A DNA stretch of 64,000 nucleotides from Crambe crambe (GCA_963924555.1 OZ004597.1:620001-684000), one strand, 5' to 3'; counted from the first letter of the stretch, positions 42,601 through 57,383 are shown. Notes: generated by a model not told the origin, from the letters alone. Translations and numbers: made by a program.

Positions 42601-44545
42601 GAACGAGGCCAGGAGATACGGTTAGAAATATAGCATTCTTGTGAACTTGGTGAAGGTTCATAATCATGTAGGTCGTTTCATGGGAGCTCTGTTGGAAACG
42701 GTTAGCAGGTGGCACTTGAGTGAGTCTGCCTACAACCGCGAGTGCGCCAATACCCCCGGCTTCATTTCAATGATGAGGACATCTGGGGCCACTAACGAGA
42801 GGGTGTACCTCGATTACGAGAACTACAGACACATCACGTTCAAGTGGCACTTCAAGATCACCAAGTCACTGGTCACATTGCTAGAGTCTCAAGATTATAT
42901 GCAAGTAGGTCGAATTTGAAAATAAACATCATAGCCATCTTGTCTACCCCATACCCTATACCCCGCTCCCTAACTGCATTCAGGTCCGCAATGGCTTGAT
43001 AGTGCTGACGAAGATGCTGCCGTATTACCCCAAGGTGTACCACCTTAGCATCGTCCTGGAGAAGAGGATCGAAGCAATTATGGAGGAGGAGAAAGAAAAG
43101 AGACCTGACCTTTATGCATTGGCAATTGGGTCAGTGAGTTAAAAGGATATTTTTAAATCTGTAGCGGCAGTCAGTGTTACTTTGTTTTCTTCAGTTATGC
43201 AGGGATGCTCAAGAACCAGAGGCAGAATCTCATTATGGAGAATGAATTTCATATCAAGGAGGAGCGCGTCAAGGCACAGCAATCCAGTTCAAAGCCCCAA
43301 GACAAGGAAACTTCTACAAATCATGTTGATTCCTCGTCCAAGGATGACAAATCTTCTTCCACTACGAAAGCAAAAGCTGTCAAGTCTGAGAGCAGCAGCA
43401 GCAGTTCCAAAGGAAATGGTACTTCATCTGCAAAAGTATCAACTGCAAAGACCAAGTCGTCAGCTGAAGTTGCTATCAAGAAGGAGGGCAGTGGCTCTGC
43501 TGCTGTGTCTTCCAACTCTGAGGCAGCCACGAAGAAGAGTGAAGAGAAGTCCAAGGAGAAAAGCTCTGGTAAGACGAGGGAAGGAGAGGAGGTTTCCACT
43601 CCCTGCTGGGACATAGCTCCCACATCTGATCCTCCTTCATCTGCTCCCAAACCAGTTTCCTCTGGAACCACCACGCCCTCATCGACTGAGAAACCTGGAA
43701 GGCATGGGAGTCCGTCTATTCACAATGGACCGGGACTGGGTGTGCCCTCTCCAAAGGCGGGTCAGCGGCGGCAGCAAGCAGGATCACGTGATCCGTCAGC
43801 TGAGAGAGGTCAGTAATTAGTCTACTATGTAATCATGAATAACTATGATAACTTTTTTTTCTCTCAGAAGTAAAAAGGAGAAAGCTAGAAGAAAGCAACA
43901 ATAAGGTATGTGAGACAGACAGGCAGACAGACAGATGGGCTGCCTCCAGAGCATCATAGGACCTCGTGCCTACCCTGACACGAAGACAACCAAGTACTAT
44001 AGATTTGGTGATGGTGTGCTGTGCATGTGTATCTGATCCCACCCCTTCCATCCGTCCACTGTGCATGTGACTACCTGACCCCACCCATCCATGTTGTCCT
44101 GTCTATGCAGTCTAGCCTAAAACCAGAGGGCAATGGAACAGGACGTTCTGTGACCCCCACCTCTTCCAAAGAGAAGACCAAGGCAGACAGAAAAAGGGTA
44201 CAAAAGGGTGATTAGCACTGATTTAGACATCAGCTTGTGTGTACAGGAAAGATCTGCAGACAAGGACCCATCAGAATCAAAGAGAAGGAAGGAGTCACCC
44301 GATAGCAAGGAGCCAGACTCAAAGGTGATACTTTAGAAATTCTATTGTAAAAAAAGTCTCCTTTGAAATATTCACAAAGGCTGCCTTGTTGCTTGTGTAG
44401 GAGAAGAAGGTAGGCAAAGAAACGACCATCCCCCAGACCAAGAAGGTGCTTGTCATGTGTGTATTGTTGGACATGTTCATGCTTGTTCTTTTCCTTTCAG
44501 ATTCCAACATCAAAGGAGGATGCCAAGAAGCAGTATCCTTGCTAA
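36691..44545 (+). CDS. THOC2: THO complex subunit 2
   Basis: Large gene of more than 30 exons; start [12 protein letters not shown] at 36691. The N-terminal THOC2 region spans exons to about 39200. The conserved core at 39340-40660 contains [24 protein letters not shown]-type [54 protein letters not shown] and [20 protein letters not shown]. These are near-identical to animal THOC2. The C-terminal Tho2 domain lies at 40730-43130. From 43205 the protein is a Ser/Lys-rich disordered tail (exons 43198-43813 and several small ones). It probably ends with TAA at 44543-44545. THOC2 scaffolds the nuclear THO/TREX complex, which couples transcription to mRNA export. Introns contain a G17 run, a foldback element at 41606-41751 and a TG repeat. 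Small exons of the tail were not all resolved. Confidence 0.93.
39179..39195. repeat. G17 homopolymer in THOC2 intron
   Basis: Seventeen consecutive G on the sense strand of an intron, as in the RING ligase gene. Quadruplex-capable, and length may be uncertain. Confidence 0.8.
41606..41751. mobile_element. Foldback/MITE-like element in THOC2 intron
   Basis: About 45-bp inverted arms. The left arm starts AGTTAGACAACGAGACC and continues GGGATCTACGGTCT; the right arm ends AGACCGTAGATCCC, GTTGGTC and GTGTCTAACT. The arms are imperfect but nearly fully complementary, around a GC-rich centre of about 55 bp. No coding capacity. No convincing target duplication was found. Short direct repeats (GATTCTAAGTGCCATAAGGC) lie downstream at 41948-42010. 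Confidence 0.8.
42308..42334. repeat. (TG)n microsatellite
   Basis: About 13 TG units just upstream of an exon acceptor in THOC2. Confidence 0.85.
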
Positions 44546-44918
44546 AACATGACAACTGTCGTGTGTACATCTGTTACCTCTTCTTGCGTGTGCATCTGTT
44601 ATTTCTTCTTGTGTGTGCATCTGTTATCTTGATACTTAACTCAACATTCCAGTCATGTAGCCTCAAAAATCCGAACAGCAAAGAAAGGAACTGTGTAAAA
44701 CTTGGTTTAGGTTTTTTATACACTATATTAACCCACAATTACATGTTATAATTAATTCTTGTACGGCGTGACAGTTAATACGACTGTATTAAAGCAAAAA
44801 CTGATGTCCCAGCACAATAAGATTCACGTTGAACACATTTCTGACAACACACCAGGCAACAATAGGAACAAAAAATCTGTCTAAAAAGGAGACTTGTGTG
44901 CACCTGTACAGTTTGAGC
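44546..44918. other. Intergenic between convergent THOC2 and VPS26C
   Basis: Contains three diverged direct copies of a 23-25 bp unit (GTGTGCATCTGTTAT-like, 44560-44632) and otherwise AT-rich sequence, probably two 3' UTRs. No gene seen. Confidence 0.5.
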
Positions 44919-45803
44919 TTACTCTCTTGTTAGTGTAATTGGAAAGTTCTCGGTGACCAGGTGATCATCTTGGAAAATAACTACAATATTGACCTCAAAC
45001 TCCACCTTAAAGTTGGGTGTGGTGAGGGAGGGGCATGTGAAGAGACGTGGGAACACCATGTAGATTGGGATTGGCACTCCTCGACACACATCACCATCAG
45101 CCAATTGGATGTTCTGAATCTCCGTTGGGTCTCTAGCAAATCCCTCAGCACAACCACATGTTTCCACCCGTACCAGCTGCAACTCAATTGATCTTATGGG
45201 AGCAGAAGACCTCTCTACTACCACCTCTCCAGAAAAGGGCTGTGTGATGCAGCAATTGACGCTATCAATTTTCCCTCGCACAAGGAAATCAGGGACCTTC
45301 ATTTGTTTCTTCACATTTTCGAGGCTGGAAGGGTCAGAGGTGAATTCCACAGGTTTTTCTTCGATCTTTCCCCCATGCGTATATTCAACAATAAACTCTG
45401 AGACTTTTTGGAGGTCCTTGCTCAGGAGAGAGCGTTTCATATCAGCTTTGAGCGTGTACACAATGTTGATGAAAACACCATGGTAGGTTTCAAACAGTTT
45501 TTTGCTGGATTTAGATCGCAAAGGCATTTCGAAAGGGATTTCTGTGGTGCCATGTGGGATTTTTCCAGGCTTGGCCAAGTCTATGCTGTACTGCACCAGC
45601 TGAATAGGCTTGAGGGAGTTGTAAAATGCTTCAAAGACACCTACACTTTTTGCACTGAGTTGCAAGGTGACAGAGCCTTCCATGGTCAGGGTGAGACCAT
45701 TATGACTGAGGTCACTTTTAGTATTCACCACCACTACTCCTTTCACCAGTTCTCCCTCTCTGTACACTTTGCTTGCCTTCTTCAACTTGATGTCAAGAGC
45801 CAT
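44919..45803 (-). CDS. VPS26C: VPS26C (DSCR3), arrestin-fold subunit of Commander/retriever
   Basis: Single-exon ORF of 294 residues, start MALDIKLKKASKVYREGE. The protein follows the vertebrate VPS26C almost block by block: LTMEGSVTLQLSAKSVGVFE, AFYNSLKPIQLVQ, ETYHGVFINIVYTLKADMKR, the NCCITQPFSGEVVVE strand, VETCGCAEGFARDPTEIQNI, and the terminal NFKVEFEVNIVVI. VPS26C joins VPS35L and VPS29 in retriever, which recycles integrins and receptors from endosomes. Length equals the family norm. The absence of introns in an intron-rich neighbourhood is unusual and could reflect an old retrogene, although the locus is clearly conserved at protein level. Divergent with FHIP. Confidence 0.96.
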   Translation of the reverse strand: MALDIKLKKASKVYREGELVKGVVVVNTKSDLSHNGLTLTMEGSVTLQLSAKSVGVFEAFYNSLKPIQLVQYSIDLAKPGKIPHGTTEIPFEMPLRSKSSKKLFETYHGVFINIVYTLKADMKRSLLSKDLQKVSEFIVEYTHGGKIEEKPVEFTSDPSSLENVKKQMKVPDFLVRGKIDSVNCCITQPFSGEVVVERSSAPIRSIELQLVRVETCGCAEGFARDPTEIQNIQLADGDVCRGVPIPIYMVFPRLFTCPSLTTPNFKVEFEVNIVVIFQDDHLVTENFPITLTRE

Positions 45804-45941
45804 TTTTAGTTTTCTTCTGGACCGACCACGCCTACTGACTGGTTTAATTTTGTGTCACATGACATAATGTAATTCTATTTAGCGCTTCCATGGTGTGGAT
45901 TAATTGGAGAATTCTGAAGTGGCCCCGGCTGAGGATATAGG
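45804..45941. promoter_or_regulatory. 138-bp divergent promoter VPS26C/FHIP
   Basis: Two genes for endosome and vesicle transport face away from each other across 138 bp containing TGTCACATGACATAA near 45852. Shared promoter inferred. Confidence 0.5.
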
Positions 45942-49885
<3,944 letters not shown>

Positions 49886-49991
49886 TAATGTGTAAAAAAG
49901 TTGTGTGTTCAAGATTCACTTTCTTCTTCTTCATACATTATATCTTGTGCAGGATATAATTGGAGCAGGAAATTATTAAGTGTTATATACA

Positions 49992-50597
<606 letters not shown>

Positions 50598-50668
50598 TAC
50601 CAGCCACCTCAACCTTTGAACCCTAGAGCGACTTCCCGTCGCATCGACCCTTTACCAACAAATTAGCC
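50598..50668. promoter_or_regulatory. 71-bp divergent promoter ZCCHC10/SMIM20
   Basis: Spacer of 71 bp with a CpG-rich segment GAGCGACTTCCCGTCGC near 50626. No TATA box. Shared promoter inferred. SMIM20 exon 1 and this promoter are not part of the downstream duplicate. Confidence 0.45.
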
Positions 50669-50997
50669 ATGAGAGTATGGAAAAACAAAGGTGCTCTGCT
50701 AGCAGTGGGTAGTGTTGTTGTGCTGCTAGGCTTATCATCCTATCCTATTTATATCCACCCTTGGCTACACCCCGAGTATTACCGTGAGTGGCTGTGCACA
50801 CTGCCTGTGACAGTAGTACTCTAGGTGTTTCATTGTTGCAGGTGAAAAACAGAAAGTGATTAGGGACAAGTATTCGCTGGAAAAGACACAGCCTGGGGGT
50901 AAAATTTTATGCTGGCCATAAAATATTTTTTATAGCTATGTATTGATTTAAAGGTATGAAAGTGTGGAGCGATCCATTTGACAGAAAGAAGAAATAA
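50669..50997 (+). CDS. SMIM20: SMIM20/MITRAC7, mitochondrial COX1 assembly factor
   Basis: Three small exons: 50669-50783, 50842-50898 and 50954-50997. The product of about 71 residues has one membrane helix (AVGSVVVLLGLSSYPIYIHP) and the C-terminal signature QPGGMKVWSDPFDRKKK, matching the QPPGLKVWSDPFGRK end of human SMIM20. The family stabilises newly made COX1 in the MITRAC complex of the inner membrane. The gene is too small and split to show as a long ORF; it was found by joining exons. Exons 2 and 3 and their intron are duplicated at 60120-60332. Confidence 0.94.
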
Positions 50998-51078
50998 CAT
51001 GTATTATATTGTTAATTTCAATTCATGATTCAATTCAATTCCAAGAGAAAATAATATAAGAGACGTGGAAAAAGGTGT

Positions 51079-51288
51079 GTGAAGAAGCTTGTACCAGCAA
51101 GAACAGAGGTGGTCAAGGTGTACTGCACATGCAGACTGCCGGATGATGGACACAAGATGGTTGAGTGTTACCAATGTAAAGAATGGTACCACACAAGTTG
51201 TGTCGAGATTCCCAGAACATATAATAGACAATCAGAACTGTTAATAATTTATAATAATAATGAGAGTAAAAACATTTCTTCTAAATGA
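51079..51288 (+). pseudogene. Truncated PHD-finger fragment
   Basis: A 69-residue ORF with YCTCRLPDDGHKMVECYQC and EWYHTSCVEIP. It gives the first four Cys, the His and one further Cys of a PHD zinc finger (C4HC3), but the last Cys pair is missing and the sequence becomes AT-rich. The fragment is probably a broken domain, perhaps carried by a mobile element, or one exon of an unrecognised gene. No upstream start context is convincing. Confidence 0.5.
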
Positions 51289-51337
51289 AAGAGTGATGTA
51301 GGGTTGAGTACATGACTATAAAAAGTACGGAAACAAG

Positions 51338-51509
51338 GTGCTGGTATATACTTCATAAGCTCTACAGAATTGACAAACCCTACAATTGACATAAACCCTA
51401 CATCACTGCTGCCATATTATCCTTTTGGCTACACCTTGCAGCGATGTAGGGTTTATGTCAATTGTAGGGTTTGTCAATTCTGTAGAGCTTATGAAGTATA
51501 TACCAGCAC
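51338..51509. repeat. Perfect 67-bp inverted repeat (hairpin, 38-nt loop)
   Basis: Arms 51338-51404 and 51443-51509 are exactly complementary over 67 bp. They begin GTGCTGGTATATACTTC and contain two AACCCTACA units. The central spacer is 38 nt. No target duplication is obvious. It looks like a young MITE or the fused ends of a foldback transposon. Confidence 0.95.
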
Positions 51510-52092
51510 TGTGACGTCACGCGCATGAACTAATACTTTTCCGCGCGTGCCATCCTTGTTGTCACTATTAATATGGGCTCTCCTGTGTTGTTACTAGCCC
51601 CAACACATAGGTGTAGCACTCAGGCAGGTCAGGCATTGCCTGATCAATACAAGCTAACACATCCCGATGGTCTCGCTTCAGGGAGAGTCTGGTAGCTACA
51701 ACTGTATGGTCCGTTAATGTGACCAGTCCTATGATTACACCGACACCTCCCACTTCATACCACTCAGTATTATGGGCTAGCAATACTATTTGCCTGACCA
51801 TTGCACAAAACACTGCTACACCTCTGCAACAGTGCTCCTAGCCAAGTCCTCAGCTAGCTAAAAGCTTGAAAATGAGTCTAGAATTGAGTCCATATTCCAG
51901 TCCATGGTCCAGTCCAGAGTCCAGAGTCCAGCTATTACACTGTCCCTCTTTGACCCTCATTACCACTTGCACTGTATGTATTACAAAGAGAGCCCACGCG
52001 CAATGTTCAAACGTTTGAGTTTACATGCGCATGCGCAAAGCATATAGCATCTTGCAGCTAGCTACAGTACATTCCAGTCAACCACTTGAAAA
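51510..52092. promoter_or_regulatory. Upstream region of monooxygenase copy 1 with NRF1-like site
   Basis: TGCGCATGCGCA at 52026-52037, 56 bp before the start codon, fits the NRF1 consensus. It is conserved at the same place before copy 2 (60804-60815), together with ACATTCCAGTCAA and CACTTGAAAA next to the ATG. Confidence 0.6.
51568..51813 (-). CDS. Hypothetical small ORF
   Basis: An 81-residue ORF (or 77 from the second Met, MVRQIVLLAHNTEW) with even amino acid composition and a hydrophobic GGVGVIIGLVTL stretch. I recognise no family. It stands alone between SMIM20 and the first monooxygenase gene. It may be chance or part of an unannotated gene. Confidence 0.25.
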   Translation of the reverse strand: MFCAMVRQIVLLAHNTEWYEVGGVGVIIGLVTLTDHTVVATRLSLKRDHRDVLACIDQAMPDLPECYTYVLGLVTTQESPY

Positions 52093-55000
52093 ATGAAGTC
52101 TCTAGCTGTTTTTCTACTGATCATTTCAGCAGTGTCTCTTGCTACAGCTGCACACGTTGATCTCCAGGTCTACCCATTCAGCCTTGTTCTGTTTGATCAG
52201 AACAACCAGTACTATGAATTGCACTGGAACTTCACCAGGGAGACACAGTCCATTTATTTTGCAGTGAATGTGAGCACTACTGGATGGGTTGGCTTTGGAC
52301 TGTCTCCCAATGGACAGATGCCTGCCTCTGATGTCGTGATAGGATGGGTCAATGGAGGACAGTCTTATTTCCATGTAAGCTATATTATGGATTTTTTTAT
52401 TTTTTTGACAACTGAAAGTGATAGCTATAAAATTCAGTAGCTAGTTGTACTCAATGTAACTTGGGATGGCCCATTAGGCCACTATTTATAGAATCCTAGT
52501 TTCCTGTCCAAGAAGACATCCATAAGTGCTGCGGGCGGTGGACAGGAAACAATCATTCTATTAATAGTGGCCTTACTGGGAAACATGATCGGAGATCAAT
52601 TTTGCATGCATGGCTGCTCAGTTACCTTCTGTTCCACTATGGCTAATCCTTGCATGCATGGTTGCCATGGCTTAATAAGGATGCTATCCAATTAATACAA
52701 ACATTCTTGCAATGATTTTAGCTATAGTTCTCTGACTCCTCTTTCAAGGTAACAGCTCTGCAAACTATAAAAAACAACTTTCTGCTGACTGTATAATTAT
52801 GTCTCCCTTGGGTCTGCATTTGTGGGCTTTACTCTCACTTGTGTGATATCCAATTATGCTAATGATCTCATGATATAAATGTCGCCAGACGCAATGCATG
52901 ACTCATGCATTATATTATAGGATAGATTTGCTGAAGCTCGTCGTCTCCCTTCCATTGATCCGAGTCAGGACTGGTTCCTACTAAACAGTGAAGAGGAAAA
53001 TGGATTCACCGTTCTTGAATTCTCAAGAAATTTGACCACGTGTGATGATCGAGATTTGGATATCACAGTATGTGTAATTATGACCTGCTTGATTATCTCT
53101 ATGGTAACTGATTTTAGACATCTACTGATCGTGTGGTATGGAGCTTTAGTTTAACTGATCCTAGTGACCCCTCTGGGAGTGATGCTGTGAGGCACAATTA
53201 TGCAGGCTCAACGAGTGTCAACCTCATTGGAGGACTACCAACCAGGAATGCTGCACCCACAAATGATCCATATCTCAAAGTTTCTGTCACTAATGTAAAG
53301 CCAATCTTCACTCCATGTATACTTCTGAGTCAAGTATGTATGTGTACAGGTGACCATACCAGATGATTCCACCACCTACTGGTGTGCAGGCTTCAGGCTC
53401 CCTTCACAATTGATCAACACCACACATTTTGTGAATAGGGTAAGCAAGATGTAGCAGACTCTACAGAGATAAGCGGCCACTGCTTTCATAATGCTGTATA
53501 CCATTGTATAGATTACTCCAGTGATCACACCTCATACTCGGTCTTTCGTCCATCACATGTTGGCCTACCTCTGCAGTGCTCCAATTGTTGCGGAGGCCGT
53601 CGGCGAGTCCACTCGTTGTAGTCAATCTCATAGCACCATCAGGCAATGCAGAGGATTGCAAGGAACTCTGATTGGAGGCTGGGCAGTTGGAGGAGAGGTA
53701 TGAATCATGGCTACTGTTTTGCTTTTTTTATTTTGCTTTTTTTGTTTTGTTTCATTTTTTAACATAGTTAATTATAATTAATATCACAGGAATTCATATA
53801 CCCTGAAGGCATAGCTTATCCAGTGGGAGGTTCTGGAGGGGAGCAGTTTTTGGTGCTTGAGATGCACTACGACAATCCTGGTGGTGTCTCAGGTAAGAAA
53901 GTACAGCAAAATCCAGCAACAGAATAGAACTGCATGTCTGCAGGTGTGCTGGACAGCTCTGGTTTCAGATTTGTTTACACATTGGAAGAACCAACTCATA
54001 GAGCTGGGATACTAATCCTTGGTCATGTTGTGAATCCAGTAATGATTGTTCCTCCTGAAACAAGGAACTACACAGTTGCAGGATTTTGCTCTTCAAGCTG
54101 CACCAGACGTGTAAGTTGATGTGTCTATCATGCTGAGCTGGCTGAAAAAGTGCTTTTGATTTGTAAGCCACACAAATAGATTTCCATGAGGTCATCAGTT
54201 TTATTGCACTTTGGATAACCAAACATACTTGACAAAATGCTGAGGGTGTTGCATAAAACCTATATCAGATACTGCAGCACCACTCTCAGTCTGGGAGGTT
54301 TTCATAGGTAACAGTGTCCTTTATCTTGCAGCGCCTTCCAGAAGGAGGAATCAGAATATTTGGAAATAGCTTGCACACTCATTTGGCTGGTGAGTACAGA
54401 TGCATCTTAAGAATCTCTCTACTCTCTCTATCCATGCAGGACGTGGGTTGATGCTTGAGCAATATCGTTTTAACACTGAGTGCAATGTGTGGGAAGAGGT
54501 GGAGCCCATCGATCAAAATCAGAACTACGATTTCAACTTCCAACAATACACATACCTCCCAAGAGAACACCTAGTTCTTCCTGTAAGTTTCATCAGCTAG
54601 CTAGCTATCTCACTGAGCTTGTTGGTGATGCAATGCTTAACAGGGTGACTTACTGGTATTGAAGTGCAACTATACCACAATTGGAAGATCTACACTTACT
54701 ACGGTAAGAATAGTCTATAGCTACTCCTGAGACCACATGATCATATTTATATGAGTATTATAACAACTTAGTCCTCAGCAATAATTATTGAATTCACTCA
54801 CAGGGAGGAGAGAGCACACGGGAGGAAATGTGTCTAAGTTTTCCTGTTTACTACCCAAAACCTCCTGGATTTGACATGTTGGCTGCTTGTATCAGTTTTC
54901 CTGATTCTCGTGTTTCCTACAATGATTTCGTTGGCTACCTTCAGAGGTATATTCCTAGCTATACCTTATTAATCTATAGTTATTTTTAAGGACAGCCAAG

Positions 55001-55942
55001 TATGAAATATCCTTTTCCCCTATAAATAGGACAGATCCAGCTGCTGCAGCAGAGTTTATTCAAGCTGAAGATTTAGACGCTGCTGGTCGTGTTTTGGGAC
55101 GCTTGGATTGGAGGGGAAACCCTGAGATTGCACGGCAACTGCAGGATTCTCTGACAACTAGTCAAGTTATAGGAGCATGTACAACAGAAAGTGTAAGTCA
55201 TTGGCTATAGGCATTAGCCAGTTGATATTAAGAATATTATTATGCTGTATTGTAGCGTGCTCGTAGCTTCGATCTAGTGATACCTCCCAATGTGCAGTGC
55301 CGATACCAGGCCCCCAATAATTGCACCAATTTCCAGCCTAGGAGCTGCTGTGAGAGATTGGCCTCCACATCCCAGGCACCTACTGTGGGTCCTACTGTGG
55401 GTGGTGGAGGAGCAACGTCCCAGGCACCTACTGTGGGTCCTACTGCGGGTGGTGGAGGAGCAACGTCCCAGACACCTACTGTGGGTCCTACTGTGGGTCC
55501 TACTGTGGGTGGTGGAGGAGCAACGTCCCAGGCACCTACTGTGGGTCCTACTGTGGGTGGTGGAGGAGCAACGTCCCAGGCACCTACTGTGGGTCCTACT
55601 GCGGGTGGTGGAGGAGCAACGTCCCAGACACCTACTGTGGGTCCTACTGTGGGTCCTACTGTGGGTCCTACTGTGGGTGGTGGAGGAGAAACATCCCAGG
55701 CACCTACTGTGGGTCCTACTGTGGGTGGTGGAGGAGCAACGTCCCAGGCACCTACTGTGGGTCCTACTGCGGGTGGTGGAGGAGCAACGTCCCAGACACC
55801 TACTGTGGGTCCTACTGTGGGTCCTTCTGTGGGTGGTGGAGGAGCAACGTCCCAGGCACCTACTGTGGGTAGTGGAGCCACGTCCCAGGCACAGATCACC
55901 TGGGCTTTTTCTTTCCTCCTCATCACACTCATGGCTGTATAG
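52093..55942 (+). CDS. DOMON and copper type II ascorbate-dependent monooxygenase (DBH/MOXD-like), copy 1
   Basis: Thirteen exons: 52093-52374, 52921-53067, 53118-53294, 53350-53439, 53512-53697, 53790-53892, 53944-54110, 54332-54389, 54440-54582, 54644-54703, 54804-54946, 55030-55192 and 55256-55942. The sum is 2406 nt, an exact frame of 801 residues. A signal peptide (MKSLAVFLLIISAVSLATA) precedes a DOMON domain ending GWVNGGQSYFH. The monooxygenase core has TTYWCAGF, the CuM/CuH ligands HHM in FVHHMLAYLC and the His of EMHYDNP, the second site HTH in SLHTHLAGR, and the Met of REEMCLSF. All ligands are present. The last exon adds a Cys-rich module, a 16-residue repeat stalk and a hydrophobic end (WAFSFLLITLMAV) that suggests GPI anchoring. 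It hydroxylates an unknown substrate outside the cell. Confidence 0.93.
52477..52572. mobile_element. 96-bp Harbinger-type MITE, intron 1 of monooxygenase copy 1
   Basis: Inverted ends GGCCACTATT...AATAGTGGCC with further inverted TTCCTGTCC/GGACAGGAA inside. The flanking 3-bp duplication is TTA (52474-52476, 52573-52575). The same intron in copy 2 reads CCCATTACTGGG without the element, giving the empty site. TWA duplication and the ends fit PIF/Harbinger. Confidence 0.9.
55373..55885. repeat. Coding higher-order tandem repeat (48-bp base unit)
   Basis: Base unit of 16 codons, QAPTVGPTVGGGGATS. Three variants A (48 bp), B (Val to Ala, 48 bp) and C (QT start with one or two extra GPTV, 60 or 72 bp) follow each other as ABC three times and end in a shortened unit. 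All six frames are nearly free of stops here, so ORFs on the other strand are shadows. Confidence 0.95.
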
Positions 55943-56026
55943 ACTAACTGTAGCTACTTAATAATGATACACTTTGTAGCTCTAGAAACATTGCTTTTCA
56001 TTAAAGCATAGATACTACACTTACGG

Positions 56027-56157
56027 AGTATAGTATCTATGATTAAAGGCAAAGCGGGGCTATTCCGAACGGCGGGTAGCTAATGCTTCTCTTAGTGGGC
56101 GCGGCTAAGTGATTATTAATACCATAGAGTGCTCTATTATCTCATAGATACTATACT
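56027..56157. repeat. Inverted repeat AGTATAGTATCTATGA / TCATAGATACTATACT
   Basis: Perfect 16-bp inverted pair at 56027-56042 and 56142-56157, 99 bp apart, immediately upstream of the orphan ORF at 56166. A related direct motif is at 56005-56019. It could be a small MITE or the end structure of the element that carries the ORF. Confidence 0.75.
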
Positions 56158-56165
56158 GTACATAC

Positions 56166-57383
56166 ATGAGTAGGGATAGGAAACGCGCGCAATTAATTGA
56201 TTCTATTTTTGATCATCCGCGTTATGCTCACGTGATAATAATAATTAATGTTGTTGCTAAGAGAAATTGTCTACTCCCGGAATTATATGCTCGCAAAATA
56301 ATGAATAAGGTCAAGAAAGTAATTTCTTTAATTCTTGAAAGCCCAGAGTACCTTCTGGATACACCAAGGAACACCATCACAAGGAGAGCAGCAACAGAGC
56401 TTCTTGATGCAGCTACAGAAAATGAAGAAATATTCTGCAAGTTTGCTTCTGCACTCATTAACAGAATTGAGAAAATATTTCCTGTAAAAAAATATAAAAG
56501 AAGACCCAAGGAAAGAGTTTTATCAAGGTTCCATTCTATCGTATTTAGTGATTTGGAAAAGGTGTGGGACAATCTTTATCGAAGTTTAGGAAAGCAGCTC
56601 ACAGTAGATAGAATGCTGAAACAGTTCACTAACCAAAAGTTGTTTGATGATATCTATATATCATATTTCACAAGCAATGATGAATCCGAAATGTGCACAT
56701 CTCCTGCCTTGAGCTTGAGCACGGACGAGGATAATATAATTAGGTACATAGCTGGATATGTTCCATTTAAGTTATTCAAAAAATATGAAAAGAAGAGCAG
56801 TGAAAAGGCCAGTTCATATATTGAGTGCTTATCTCACATGAAAGTGAATGGAAATGAAGGAAGTTTTGCAACATATGCCACAGCATGGATAGAGGAAATG
56901 AATTGTGGTGGACTATTTGAAATAAATGATGTGACATACTCACTGTTTCGTATGCTAGAGATGCTGCTCCGTGAAGGAGAACCTTTAGTTTTATCTAAGG
57001 AAGAGCTTCTTAAAAAAATTGAAGAGAGTACAGATATTCAATTTCAGTGGAGTTTACTGTCTGTAGATATAGATGATGATGAATGTGCCCAGGAACTCCT
57101 GAAAGAGATATGTAGCATTTGGCTATCTATAAGATGTAATGCTTTAACAAGACGGTGGATGGAAAGCTATAAGCAGACTAAAAAAAAATCTACCAAAAGA
57201 TCAAAGTCATTGCGTAAGCAATTGAAACTTAAGAGTATAGATATAAAGGGAAGGAAAAAAGAAGATACTGAAATTGAAGAGGAAGCAGAAGAAGAGGATG
57301 ATTTTGATGATGATGACGAAGATGATGAAGAAGAAGATGATGAAGAGAAGAAAGAACTAGCTGGAAGATGTGGGAAACAATAA
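56166..57383 (+). CDS. Orphan 405-residue ORF of transposon character
   Basis: Single uninterrupted ORF starting MSRDRKRAQLIDSIFDH. It is Lys-rich and alpha-helical, with the block DNIIRYIAGYVPFKLFKKYE and then CNALTRRWMESYKQ. It ends in a basic run and a long acidic Asp/Glu tail (57280-57360). I recognise the IAGYVPFKL block from many-copy invertebrate genes that I believe are transposon-associated, but cannot name the family. AT-rich codon use differs from the neighbouring genes. It converges with a P-element-like transposase exon at 57449-57775, and both may come from one two-gene element. No catalytic triad is evident. Confidence 0.6.
   Translation: MSRDRKRAQLIDSIFDHPRYAHVIIIINVVAKRNCLLPELYARKIMNKVKKVISLILESPEYLLDTPRNTITRRAATELLDAATENEEIFCKFASALINRIEKIFPVKKYKRRPKERVLSRFHSIVFSDLEKVWDNLYRSLGKQLTVDRMLKQFTNQKLFDDIYISYFTSNDESEMCTSPALSLSTDEDNIIRYIAGYVPFKLFKKYEKKSSEKASSYIECLSHMKVNGNEGSFATYATAWIEEMNCGGLFEINDVTYSLFRMLEMLLREGEPLVLSKEELLKKIEESTDIQFQWSLLSVDIDDDECAQELLKEICSIWLSIRCNALTRRWMESYKQTKKKSTKRSKSLRKQLKLKSIDIKGRKKEDTEIEEEAEEEDDFDDDDEDDEEEDDEEKKELAGRCGKQ

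Noticed and set aside
43321-43682. Minus-strand ORFs of 117 and 68 residues
   Set aside because: Opposite frames of the Ser/Lys-rich THOC2 tail.
55240-55932. Long minus-strand ORF rich in GPTVG/WDVAPPPP
   Set aside because: It is the complement of the tandem repeat of the monooxygenase stalk, whose period is a multiple of three and lacks stops in any frame; the plus-strand frame continues a conserved protein.
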